From assembly GCA_001986395.2 (NCBI GenBank), contig MQVO02000009.1, forward strand, positions 1,178,001 to 1,242,000: DNA of 64,000 nt. Direction: 5' to 3'. Source of the DNA: Irpex lacteus. Taxonomy: Eukaryota > Basidiomycota > Agaricomycetes > Polyporales > Irpicaceae. The notes under the pieces were generated by a model. That model had not been told where the DNA came from, did no database searches, and saw nothing but the letters and a program-made list of their open reading frames with translations. The first letter of the stretch is position 1. The number at the start of each line of letters is the position of its first letter. The translations under genes and the position numbers were made by a program. Below, piece by piece: positions 1 to 11,069 of this stretch.

Positions 1-1278
1 TCATTCAAGCTGCGGGCGGGAGGAGGCTGCATAACAGCAGGTGTCGAAGCGGGAGCAGATACGACGGGCGGAGGCGGCGGGGGAGGTGTCAGCGCCGACT
101 TCCTGCACGACAAATCAAAAGCATATCAGCACTGTCCAACTACGCATTGGTATAGGCAAAGCACTCACAATCCAGAAGCAAGCCCGGTTATAGTGCTCGC
201 AGTATCTAGTGCTTTCCCTACAGTTTTCAGCGCGGGGCTGTCGATGACGTCCTTGACTCCCTTCACGATAGTAGTGAGCAGGGATGCGCCGCTCTCCAGG
301 TCCAGGTCTGAATCTGCGCCTCGAGCGACGAGCTCGATGAGCTCTTCTAGATCGCGGCGACTGATTCCAGATACAGATATCTCTCGCTTCTGCACCGGCT
401 GAGGTGTGTCGGGGACCGGGATGGAGGCCGATGGAGGAGGGGGAGGGGGCGGAGGACTGCCCCCGCCGAATAGGCCACCGATTATAGATGCGAAAGGCTT
501 GAGCAGCGACCCGATGCTGAAGGCGCCGCTATCGTCAGGATCGATGGTGTTCCTTGCCAGTAGTTGCACGAGGTCGTCGAGCTCCCGGGCTATGAGTTCG
601 AAGTCGCGACGTTGAACCTGGCCTGCTGCCAGTGGCGCTGCCGTTGGGACTGGTGCAGCTGCTACCATCGGTGCTGGAGGAGGCGTGGGGTTGGAGCTAC
701 GAATATCCACCCGTCAGTTTCAAACCAAACACCAGGGTCAATAAGGATGTATGAAGTACAACGTACAATATGCTATGAAGGTCTGACCCAATCCCAAGGA
801 TGCTCCCACCGATCTTCGCTATAGGCAAGAGCTTCTTGATCCCAGAAATACTAAACGCACCACTCTCATCCGAGTCGGCGTCACCGTCGAAAGCACGGGC
901 AAACAGCTCGATAAGCTCTTCGACATCACGTCTTTCGATCTCGGCTCCACGCCGATTGTTGTGGTGGATGGGAAGGGGTATTAAACCTACGGGCTCGACG
1001 ACGTCTGGGTTCAGAATCGATTGAAGAGCTTGGTTGGCTGAGCCTGTTGGAGTGGAGCTACTCATAGGGCTGACGGTGGATGAAGAAGGAAGTGCGCTCG
1101 GTAGAATGACGGGTCCGATATCGCGTACGGGACCAATTCCGATGTCGTGTGCCAGTGGGACATCGAATAGTTTGTGGAAATCGATGTTGAACGGGTTGGG
1201 AGCGGGAGCGGAGAGTGTGAGACCTGTGGAGGAGAGAACGACGGCGAGGGTGATGAGGGTGGTAGTAGAGGAACGCAT
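1..1278 (-). CDS. Modular secreted protein with repeated dibasic sites and Pro-rich linkers (3' end outside window)
   Basis: Three exons read: 1278-767, 696-169 and 102-1. The start is the ATG at 1278, which gives a signal peptide (MRSSTTTLITLAVVLSS, then LSA|PAP). The mature part is built from one repeated module: a KR or RR pair, an acidic helix of type RRDxEELIELxAR, a D/E-SGA motif, a Gly/Lys-rich amphipathic stretch, then a poly-Pro/Ala linker. Exon 1 holds one module and exon 2 holds two. The last exon is a Pro-rich tail ending ARSLN at the window edge. Both introns are phase 2. The paralogue at 62803-64000 has the same plan and ends ARSLNELD, so only a few codons are likely missing here. 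I recognise no catalytic domain. The dibasic sites suggest processing by Kex2 in the secretory pathway (inference). Function unknown. Confidence 0.75.
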
Positions 1279-1370
1279 CGTGAAGTCCAATGAATCTATA
1301 GGAGCAGAGGAATTGGGGAAGTTTGGCGTGTAGGTGGGATGAAAAGTGACGAAAATGAAGAGACGTGAGA

Positions 1371-1387
1371 TTTATATTTATATGAAC
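1371..1387 (-). promoter_or_regulatory. TATA-like box of the modular secreted gene
   Basis: An AT-rich block (ATATAAATATAAA on the minus strand) lies about 95-110 bases upstream of the ATG at 1278, the usual distance for a TATA box in strongly expressed basidiomycete genes. Confidence 0.4.
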
Positions 1388-1399
1388 GGTTTGGCGTGA

Positions 1400-2330
1400 A
1401 TAAGATGGAAAGGAAAGAAGATGAGTCAAGCTAGCAATGATGTAGATGGTTGTTAGCATGCTAGAATACATTTAAGTTGTAATAGTTAACAGGTACGTAC
1501 CGACCAGCACTGACTTGAGATGTGACTAGCACGTAAGAATAGAAAGAAGATGAACTCGGAGGGGGTTGAGAGTAACTTGTTCGGCCTAGAGTGCTTATAT
1601 ACTCATTTTCCCTCCAAGTTGTGGCCACCGTGTGAGGCCGACTTGCAAGAGTGCGCCCTCGGTACGTTGATGACGGTCCTTAGTAGGGGAAGCTGAAACA
1701 TTGAGGCATCCATTATCATTGTGGGCGTCGGATGTCATTCGCGTGAGGCAAAGACGCGACGAGGCTTCATGTCTCTCGCCCAACAAGACACCTACAGATT
1801 GCGCATCACACGCGCCCGTCTGAGCTGAGCTGTGCCAGCAACCACCGGCGGCGACATTGAGAGCGCAAGTGAGGCCTCTAGTACACACGCTACCGATACA
1901 AAGAAGCGAGTCCGGTCAGAAGGCGGAGCGCATATGCAGTGATCACTAGAGACAGGATATAAATACGCACGACAAGACACACCGCCAGTACTTATATCGA
2001 TGCGCCCGCAATGTTCTCGGGCGTGGATCACACCACGTACGCCTTTGTGAGACGTGATCGATTCGATTGGACCAGGCCCCAGGAAGTACTGTTAAAAGGC
2101 GGTATGCACCTTACATCGTCCTCTTGCTCCTGACGCAGGGACGACACTTGTTGCAGTCGACGACTGGCCCGACACAACGATATATCTCGATCTTGCGGGA
2201 GTGTTTTGTTTATCACGTTGGGCGTATCGCGCTACTAGTACTTAAATATCTGTGCATCGAGATATTTCCTGAACAACAAGATCAGCGATTTAACGATTAA
2301 AATGACCGGCTACGGAAGCTAGTTCACAGA
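1400..2330. other. Intergenic, no gene seen
   Basis: Only short overlapping open frames with no recognisable domain and no consistent splice signals. Confidence 0.5.
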
Positions 2331-2539
2331 GGTGGAAGTTGAGCGATTTCTTCGTGATTGGGCATGAGCAGACTATCGAGCCCTCTCACCACACCACACC
2401 AACACGCACATGTTGGACTGAAGTGATGAAAGGGCGCGATACGATCGTGCCACACGCCAAAAATTGTGCAAGTAACGCACCACCCATAAAGGAGGTCGCG
2501 TGGTTGCATTCCTCCTCGTCATCGCAAGAAGCAGGACGC

Positions 2540-3180
2540 AGCCCAAGGATGCACAGCCAATGGGCAGTCCCTTCCATAGGTCTTCAACGACCCTCGTCGT
2601 CGGCAAACGCAGCCCAAGGACGCACGAACGGCCGTCCTATTCCGGCTCTTCAACGACATGGCGTCGGGGTTCGCAGCCTATACGGAGGCTCTTCGACGAC
2701 ACGGCGCCGGAATTCGCAGGTTCTTCGACGACTCGGCGTCGGGATTCGCAGCCCAAGGATACACAGCCAATAGGCCGTCCCATCCATAGCTCTTCAACGA
2801 CCCGCGTCGTTGGAAAACGCAGCCCAAGGACGCACAGCAAACGGCTGTCCCATCCCGGCTCTTCAACGACGACGGGTCGCTGGTACACGCAGCCCATGCA
2901 GAGGCTCTTCGACGACTCGGCATCAGAATTCGCAGCCCAAGACGCACGGCAAACGGCCATCCCATCCCGGCTCTTCAACGACGACGGGTCGCTGGTACAC
3001 GCAGCCTATTCAGAAGCTCTTCAACGACACGGCGTCAGGGTTCGCAGCCTATGCAGAGGCTCTTCGACGACACAGCATCGGGATTCGCAGCCTATGCAGA
3101 GGCTCTTCGACGACTCGGCGTCGGTAAACGCAGCCTATGCAAAGACTCTTCGACGACAACGGCGTCGGGGTTCGCAACGG
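2540..3180 (+). repeat. Minisatellite array, left copy
   Basis: Degenerate tandem units built around GGCTCTTCGACGACnCGGCG followed by TCGGGATTCGCAGCC. The shortest clean spacing is 43 bases (for example 3056 to 3099). Longer composite units include a CCAAGGACGCACAGC block. 43 is not a multiple of three, so the long open frames across the array do not indicate a protein. The reverse complement of the same array lies at 10590-10930 with fewer units. Confidence 0.85.
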
Positions 3181-3666
3181 AATGGCGGGCCCCCGAGCCA
3201 CCTGCAGCGATGGGCGACCCCCACTCAACGCAGACCCACAAAAGGCCATAGACTACGCAAGTGACCGAGTAACTCGCTGGTGCAAAAGTATGGGGGTGAA
3301 CGAGAGAGAGAAAGAGAGTCGAAGGGAGCTGGCGCGCGTTATATGTGCCACGTGGCACGCGTATTGGGATTAGCGCTGGTGCTTGGGCTGAGGACTATGG
3401 GCTCGGACTCGGAAGAGTGTATAGTACTTGCACTTGGGATGGTATATGTGCCGAGGTGAAGAGAGAGCTAGATAGGATGATTGTTAAATCATTTGTACAA
3501 AGCATGGAAAGCACAACGGCAGATGTAAGGGACGAAGAATCCGACTTGAACGAAATTACTACATGAAGCGACAAGCATGTGAGCCATAGCAAACAACACA
3601 GATCCGGACAATGTAAATCCAGAGACACATTCCAAGCCTCCATATCCAAGTGCTCAAAGTATAGTA

Positions 3667-5901
3667 TCACCGTCGTTTCATCCTAGCAGTGACCGACATC
3701 GCGGGCAACCCCTCGTCATTAACCTTCACAACCACCACCTCCTTTGCAACCCCCTTCAACAAACCAGCATACTCCACCACAGTCCTATCCTCCACAGGCA
3801 AACCCGCCTCCTCATACCCAACATCAACTCTCAAATACTCCAACGGCGTCCCCTCACCAAGATCAGGATAATAACACGCCCTATGAGACTTCAGAACGTC
3901 CTTCAAAATCCTCACAAACTTGTACGACCGCGCCCTCTTCCTCACACTCGCATGTTCCTCCAACTCCGGCCCATACGACCTCCGCTCGCTCGCCAACGAA
4001 TCCTGACTACCCTCCCACCCATTCATCCGACAATACCCCTCCCAATCCAGCCCCCACTCAAACGTCAGCATCTCGAACACGAAACTCGCACAATGAGGAT
4101 CCCCAGTCGGCTGGAGCAACCACAGCTCTCTCAGGTGTGGGAACACCGGCATGCGCCCTGCCACCTCCTCGTCGAGCCTTAACACCCACCGCGGCATCCC
4201 ACTGACGGATTTGGGAGCGCTGAGGTGCGCGACGAGGGGCATGACGGCCATGTTGGCTGCCTGCACGACTTGTGCGGCGGAGCAGAGTTGGAAGATTGGG
4301 CGCCAGAGAGAGTGGCACATGTATATGCTGGACGCCGTGGTTTGGAGTATTGTGCCGTGCTGGAATGCGCCGGTTAGGGAGAGGGAGTGCAAGGAGGAGA
4401 GGGGGAGGGCGCGGAGGAGGGTGAGGAGGGGTTCTTGGTCGTGGCCTCTTATGGTCATGTCGCCTACGCTGACAGACATGGCTAACACCTCCCGGAATGT
4501 CGCAGAGCTGCCTTTGCTTGGTAGATGGGTAGAGGAATCTGGGAGAGCTACGCGAACGGTAGAGCGCAAGTCTTCCATGTCGATGCCCAGGGCACCGATG
4601 GGCAGCCCAAACTGTTGCACGTAGAGAGTGGCGTAGTCTATTAGGGAGGCATACTGCGTGAGAGCGAGATCGCCGCGCGGTTCTACGTTGATGTCGATGG
4701 TGAGGTGTTCGAGGTGCGGCATGTCGAGCGCGTTGAGGAACGAGAGGCAGAGATCGCTGTCTTCGTGTGAGATTGCCAGGTTGCGAAGACGCGGCATCGG
4801 GATTTTGGGTGATACTTGACCGTCCGTGGAAGTCGTTGTCAATGGGGAATCCGGTAAGGTATTCTGTAGAATGAGTGTTTCGAGCAATGGAAGATTGCGT
4901 AGACACCTCCGAAACTCGTCTGTGGAGGGAGCAAAGGCTACCTCGAGTTGTGTGATCCGCTCGTCGGCTAGTAGTCCATCCCACGCCAGCTCTACATGCT
5001 CCACGACTACCGGATCTGACCTAACAGCCCTATGAACTGTACGTCTGACCTCAAGATGCGTCAGGGTAGGGAGGTTGAGTGTCGCCCAAGGCAGATAGAA
5101 ATCGCGGAAGACCAGTCGAGTGAGTTGAGGTGGCGGTTCCGCGGCGAACCACGGTGTTGGGATAACATAACAATAGCCTGGTGTGTCTAATACGCCGATG
5201 TCGAGCTCTTCCAGCAGCGGCGCAGACCTTGTGAACAACGGCCGAAGCACATCCAGTGTGCCGCGCGTGAAATCGCCCTGCACCGAGCGAAGCCTTGACA
5301 GAACCTCAGGCGTCTGCACCAGAATCCTACAAATCTCCAGGTGTTCGCGGTATCGTTGGAGATTCGATTTGTCTCCCTGCGGGAGCGGATGCAAGACGAG
5401 CGAGAGAGGCACGCTGCCCGAGCGCCCCAGCCATTCCGAGAACCACTGCGCATTGCCGGGGTTGCAAACCAGCTCGCCCCACAGTTCGCTGTGCCCGAGC
5501 GCGACGTATCGAAGGTGCCGGCAGACGTGCGTGATGTGCACCCAGCCGAGGTGTACGCCAGTATGCTCTGTACCTTTGGTCGTGTAAGACGCGGAGAATG
5601 GGTCGAGGGTGCGGAGGTGCCTGAGTATCTGGCCGAGGACCTCGGGAGATAGCTTGAGGAAGGGCTGAGAGGCGTTGTGGCCTGCTGCTTCTTCCAGTGT
5701 CATAGGCGGGAGTGGAGGTTCTGGTGTAGTGGCATTGTCACGACCACCTTGAGTAGTGGTGTTACGCTTTAACTTCGAACCTAGTTTTCGAAATTGCCTG
5801 CGAGAAAGTAAATACATCTAGTGAGCTTCAATCCAAGGGTTTCTTCCCGATACACACCTAGTAATGTACGCTCGCAGAGTACGGACGTTGAACTTGGGCA
5901 T
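3667..5901 (-). CDS. F-box-like protein, inverted-pair copy A
   Basis: Two exons: 5901-5858 (44 bases) and 5797-3667, giving 724 residues in frame. The first exon encodes MPKFNVRTLRAYITR. An ATG at 5817 lies inside the intron and opens the same frame, but the upstream exon is conserved in three paralogues, so I prefer it. The F-box-like segment is LKLSPEVLGQILRHLRTLDP followed by WVHITHVCRHLRYVALG, near residues 60-125. After it comes a long region of Leu-rich beta/alpha repeats. Proteins of this agaricomycete type are thought to be SCF ubiquitin-ligase adaptors, in which the F-box binds Skp1 and the C-terminal part selects the substrate. Copy B at 7896-10131 has the same length and splice site. 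Open and apparently intact. Confidence 0.8.
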
Positions 5902-6075
5902 TTGGCGACGTTCTCGTCCTAGTGAACGAGTGGCCTCCTTGAAAGTTGAAGAAGACAAAAGACATGGCCGCCAGACCGACGCGGTCACGTACCTAGTACA
6001 AGGTCACAATTATCAATACCTTCGCTTACTTCCGGTCGCACCGTGCCTGGCTCCGCGAGTGCACCGTCATCGGGT

Positions 6076-7724
6076 TTGAGCACAGGGCATTTGTCCTCAG
6101 ATGATGTTGAAAGACGTGCATTGTGAACACGTGAACGTTTGAACTTGCAACGCGCATATATAACCAGCTATATCGCCAGCGCACACTCACGTAAACGTTC
6201 AGCACTCCAAAGTTCTAATACTCCATCTTCGCAGCCGATGCCTCTATGACTCTAGCCGCTGCAACATGTTGCTCAGCGTGTTGGACGCGTCGTAACCGTG
6301 ACTTGGTTGTCTACGGTCAAATGCAACGTCCGCGTCAAGAGGCGAGATTTCAGAATTATGGACTGAAGTAGGTCAGTGTAACGCAGTAGGGCACCACAAC
6401 AAAGAGAATGACAGAGCGGACGAGCCAGAATACGTGTTTGTCGGTCGCAGAGCACTGAGAGCAGTCGGGTACGAGACTACATTCGAGTCTCTGGCCATGG
6501 AGATCTCTGGTGAACGCGAGATGGCCTGCCCTAAACACGAAGCGCCCTCCCACTTGTCGCGTCCGGTCCATCCCTTACCACCATGATCGCTTCGACAAAT
6601 ACTTTTCTGCCTAAGCACTTCCAACTCAACAGCTCAAACATTCACGCGTTTACGTCTCTCAACACCTCCTGCAACATGCAATGTGCTCGAACCTCTGTCG
6701 ATGATAGTGCATAGTCTCGTTCCCAGACCCTCGACCGCCGCTGAGACAGGGAGACAGGGAGGCAGGGAGACAGGGGACAGAAAAACTTGCCATAAATGGC
6801 AAGTTTTTGAGGAAGGCTGGAAACGGAGAGTGATGGGGCGGTTTGGCGTCTCAGCCGTCGGTCGAGGGTCTGGTCTTTTTGTCCCTAGCGGGTGTAGATC
6901 AATATAGACGCGCGAGCTCCACAGCCAAACAAATGCCAGATCTTCGAGCGTTTGTCTTATCTGTCCGGCGCCTGATTCCGAATTCCGGTAACGTGTCGTA
7001 TCTCGTTGGTAGAGACACATCACAGTGTCCGACGTGTAGTATATGTGACCTACATCATAGTAGAACCAAAAAGTAAATGTGTCACGCATCAATATCTCCC
7101 TAACCCCAACGAACTCCTATTCAAACAGGACTTAAGCACGAGAAGTAGATGAGCACTGTACATCTATTTCTGGACGATGTTCCCAATAGCTGTAAAGGAG
7201 ATAGGTACCAACATTTTAGCGAGGCAATTCTCAGTACGTCTGGCCGTTTTGCATCGATCCTGCACATATCTTGGCGAGTTCATATCGCCGAGGAGGCTCT
7301 GACAGCTCACTAGAATGGACCCTGTTATTGAAGTCAAGTTTGGGTGGCCGAGGTCAATATTTCTTAATAAAAAGCGTTCTGAGCAATTCTTATTACGTTC
7401 TATAGACAAACGAGATACAGTATGTAGTACGTTGTCGCCGTGAATCGTTGCAGAGCAATGCGCGAGTCAGGCGTTGATGATCTTATCTGCTTTGTTTGGC
7501 ACCACCGATTCGGCGCTAAATGTCACCTGCGCATTGATCTACCCCGCTAGGAGCAAATAGACCAGACGATAAGGTGACACCGCTGACAACATTCTCCGCC
7601 ATCATTTTCTCAACCCAGCCCCGCTGAAAAAGTTCCCATATTAGGCAGGTGCGTCAGCGCCTGCCTCCAGGAGCACCGCGACTGGGAATGCTGGCAGCGT
7701 GTGGCACCTTATCGTCTGGATCCG
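6076..7724. other. Single-copy spacer between the inverted arms
   Basis: No convincing gene. It holds a GACAGG-type simple repeat at about 6743-6780 and, directly after, a hairpin at 6781-6808. The remainder shows only short unrelated open frames. Confidence 0.5.
6781..6808. repeat. Perfect hairpin next to a simple repeat
   Basis: AAAAACTTGCCA, a TAAA loop, then TGGCAAGTTTTT: a 12-base perfect stem. It is preceded by about 38 bases of GACAGG-like repeats. It lies near the centre of the inverted duplication (midpoint 6899) but not on it. Confidence 0.6.
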
Positions 7725-7895
7725 AGACTAGATAGTGCAGTCGCAGAGCCAGGCACGACATGACCGGAAGTAACCGAGACTATTGTGACCCTTGTACTGA
7801 ACGTGACCGTGTCGCGGTGAGTCTGGCGGCCAATCTTTTGTGTCCTTCGACTTTCAACGAGGCTACTCGTTCGCGAGGACTGGACCCTCGCGAAG

Positions 7896-10131
7896 ATGCC
7901 CAAATTCAACGCTCGCACCCTGCGAGCATATATTACTAGGTGCGTATCGAGAAACAACCCTTGGATTAATGCTCACTTAGATGTATCTACTTTCTCGTAG
8001 GCAACTTCGAAAACTAGGTTCGAAATTAAAGCATCGCACCACTACCGATGGTGCCCGTGACGATGTCACTACACCAGAACCCCCACTCCCGCCTCTAACA
8101 CCGGAAGAAGCAGCAGGCCACAACGCCTCTCAGCCCCTCCTCAAGCTATCCCCCGAAATCCTCGGCCAGATAATCATGCACCTCCGCACCCTCGACCCGT
8201 TCTCCGCATCCTACACGACCAAAGGCTCAGAGCGAGCTGGTGTAGACCTCGGATGGGTGCACATCACGCACGTCTGCCGACAACTTCGCTACGTCGCCCT
8301 TGGATACAGCGAACTCTGGAGCGAGCTAGTTTGCAACCCTGGCAATGCGCGTTGGTTCTCGGAATGGCTTGGACGCTCGGGCAGTGTGCCCCTCTCGCTC
8401 GTCTTGCATCCGCTTCCGCAGGGAGACGACCCGAATATCGAACGGTACCACGAGCACCTGGAGATTTGTGGTATTCTGGTGGGGACGCCTGAAGTTCTGC
8501 CGAGGCTTCGTTCGGCGCGGGGCGATTTCACGCGCGGCACGCTGGATGTGCTGAAGCTGCTATTCACGAGGTCTGCACCGCTGCTCGAAGAGCTCGACGT
8601 CGGCGTATTGGACACGCCAGGTTACTATTATGTTATCCCAACACCGTGGTTTGCCGCGGAACCGCCACCTCACCTTACTCGACTGACCCTCCGTGATTTC
8701 TATCTACCTTGGTCGACGTTCTATCTCCCCACTCTGACGCATCTAGAGGTCAGACACACAGTTCATAGGCCTAGAATATTAGATCCAGCAGTCGTGGAGC
8801 ACGTAGAGCTGGCGTGGGACGCACTATCAGCCGACGAGCGGGCCACACAACTCGAAGCAGCCTTTCCCCCCTCCACAGACGACTTTCGAACGTGTCTACT
8901 TAGTCTCCCCTTACTCGAAACGCTCACCCTCCAGAACACCCTACCCGAGCTCCCACTAACAACTCCCTCCACAGACGACCCCAAACTCCCTCTACCCCAT
9001 CTCCGCAAACTAGCAATCTCGCACTCAGACAGCACTCTCGTCCTCTCCTTCCTCCACGCGCTCGACACACCGCACCTGCACCACCTCACCATTGACATCA
9101 ACACAGAACCGCACCTCGCGCAGTACGCCTCCCTAATCGCCTACGCCGCATCCTACGTCCACCACTTCGGTCTGCCCATCGGTGCGCTAGGTATAGACAT
9201 GGAAGACCTCCGCTCCACCGTGCGTGTAGCTCTCCCTCGGGACCCCACCTACACCACCAGCGAGCCAACATTCACCGAGGTACTAGTGATGTCCTCCAGC
9301 GTAGAAGACACCCTCATGCGCGACCACGCCCTCCAACTCGAAGAACCCCTGCTCGCCCTCCTACGCGCTCTCCCCCTCTCCTCGCTGCACTCCCTCGCAC
9401 TAAACGGCGCCTACGACCACAAGACGATGTATCGTACCATGGCCGCCACCACGTACATGTCCCACTCCCTCTGGCGTCCCGTATTCGACATGTGCGCGTC
9501 CGCGCAAGTTGTACAGGCGGCGAATATGGGTGTTATGCCTCTTGTGCCGTTGTTGAGTGCGTGTAGGAGCGTGTGTGGGATGGTGAGTTGGGTGAAGGAG
9601 CTTGATGAGGAGTTAGAGGAGGAGGGAGAGGAGAGGGAGCCGGTGTTCCCGAGACTGAGGGAGCTGTGGTTGTTACAGTCGAACGGGGACCCGTGGTGTG
9701 CGGGTTATGTGTTTGAGATGTTGACGTCTGAGTGGGGGGTGCAGTGGGGTGTGAGGAGTCCGGAGGGGAGTCGGGAGTCGCTTGCGAGTGAGAGGAGTGA
9801 GAGGAGTGTGAGGAGGCCGTATGGCCCAGACTGGGAGGAACATAATGCACATGCGAAGAGGGCGAAGTCGTACAAGTTCGTGAGGCTTCTGAAGGACTGT
9901 CTCCTTTCGCACAAGAACTATTACCATCCTCATCCTTCCCACGACAACAACATTAACGGAAGGCCGACGTTGGAGTATCTGAGGGTTGATATCGGGTATG
10001 AGGAGGAGGGTAGGACTGTGGTGGAGTATGCTGGTTTGTTGAGGGGCGTTGCGCAGGAGGTGGTGGTTGTGAAGGTTGATGAGGAGGGGGTGCCCGCTAT
10101 GTCTGTTACTGCTAGGATGAAACGACGGTGA
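7896..10131 (+). CDS. F-box-like protein, inverted-pair copy B
   Basis: Two exons: 7896-7939 (44 bases) and 8001-10131, giving 724 residues. The first exon reads MPKFNARTLRAYITR, the same splice position and phase as copy A. The F-box-like core is LKLSPEILGQIIMHLRTLDP with WVHITHVCRQLRYVALG. A Leu-rich substrate-type region follows. The C-terminus keeps the family motif VVEYAGLLRG..EVVVVKVD. By eye the first 150 residues agree with copy A at roughly four of five positions or better. The genes are divergent (head to head), with about 2 kb between starts. Both reading frames are open, so both copies may be functional; the expected role is an SCF adaptor (family inference). Confidence 0.8.
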
Positions 10132-10589
10132 TAGTATGCTCGGGTACTTGCATATATGGGATTGGAAGGAGTCTCTGGATTTACGCTGTCTGGATCTGTG
10201 ATTTGCTACAGCATGTAATTTCGTTCAAGTCGAATGCTTCGGATTTCCTCGCTGCTATATATATATATACTTATCTGTCGTTTCGTTTTGTACAATTGCT
10301 TTGCTTGGATAGTCACACATCTATATCCCTTCATCTCTCCACAAATGTTCTGAACACGACCAAGTACAACTACGAATCTATCCTTCCACAGCCGTGCACC
10401 TCAGCCGAACCACTAAGTACTTCCAGCGCTACCACCACGTGGCACATACATACTCCCCCTCCCCTTCTCTCTCTCTCTCCTTCACTCATCCACCTTCATT
10501 TTTTGTACTAACAAGTGACTCGTCACTTGCGTCGTCGATCTGCGTCCGTGGGGGACACCGTCACAGCGAGTGACTCAAGTTAGGGGCCC

Positions 10590-10930
10590 GCCATTCTGTT
10601 GCGAAATCCGATGCCGTGTCGTCGAAGAGCCTGTGTATAGGCTGCGTTTACCGACGCCGTGTCGTCGTCGTTGAAGAGCCATGGATAGGTCAGCCGTTTG
10701 CTGGGTGTCCATGGGCTGCGTTTTCCAGCGACCTGCTGTCGTTGAAGAGCCAAAGATGGGATGGCCCTTTGGCTGTGCGTCTTTGGGCTGCGTTTGCCAG
10801 CGACATGTTGTCGTTGAAGAGCCGGGATGGGATGGCCCTTTGGCTGTGCGTCCTTAGGCTATGTTTACCAACGGCGTGTTGTTGTTGAAGAGCTCGAGGA
10901 TGGGATGGCCCTTTGGCTGTGCTCCTCGGG
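10590..10930 (-). repeat. Minisatellite array, right copy
   Basis: Reverse complement of the 2540-3180 array: GTCGTTGAAGAGCC and GGCTGCGTTT blocks alternate with GGGATGGCCCTTTGGCTGTG. It is about half as long as the left array, which accounts for most of the asymmetry between the two arms. Confidence 0.8.
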
Positions 10931-11069
10931 CTGCGTCTTGCGTCTTGCGATGACGAGGAGGAATGCGACCTCCTCCATGGGTGGTGCGTTATTTGCACAA
11001 TTTTTTGGCGTGCGGCACGATGCAATCGTGCCCTTTCATCACTTCAGTACAATACGGGAGTGTTGGTGT

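Larger units (their letters stand above)
2340..6075 (+). repeat. Left arm of a large imperfect inverted duplication
   Basis: This segment is matched in reverse complement by 7725-11110. Shared parts, in order from the outside: a block with CCCTCTCACCACACCACACC, the TCCTCCTCGTCATCGCAAG block, a minisatellite array, the 3' flank, a whole F-box-like gene and about 170 bases of its upstream region. The coding parts are exactly symmetrical about position 6899. The outer parts are not, because the arrays differ in length. Confidence 0.85.

Noticed and set aside
2500..3264. Long open frames of up to 254 codons across the minisatellite
   Set aside because: Several frames are open at once on both strands because GC-rich tandem units lack stop codons; the unit length is not a multiple of three and no domain is seen.
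4058..4984. 308-codon minus-strand frame inside F-box copy A
   Set aside because: It is Arg/His/Pro-rich, a frame shadow of the real F-box coding sequence on the same strand.
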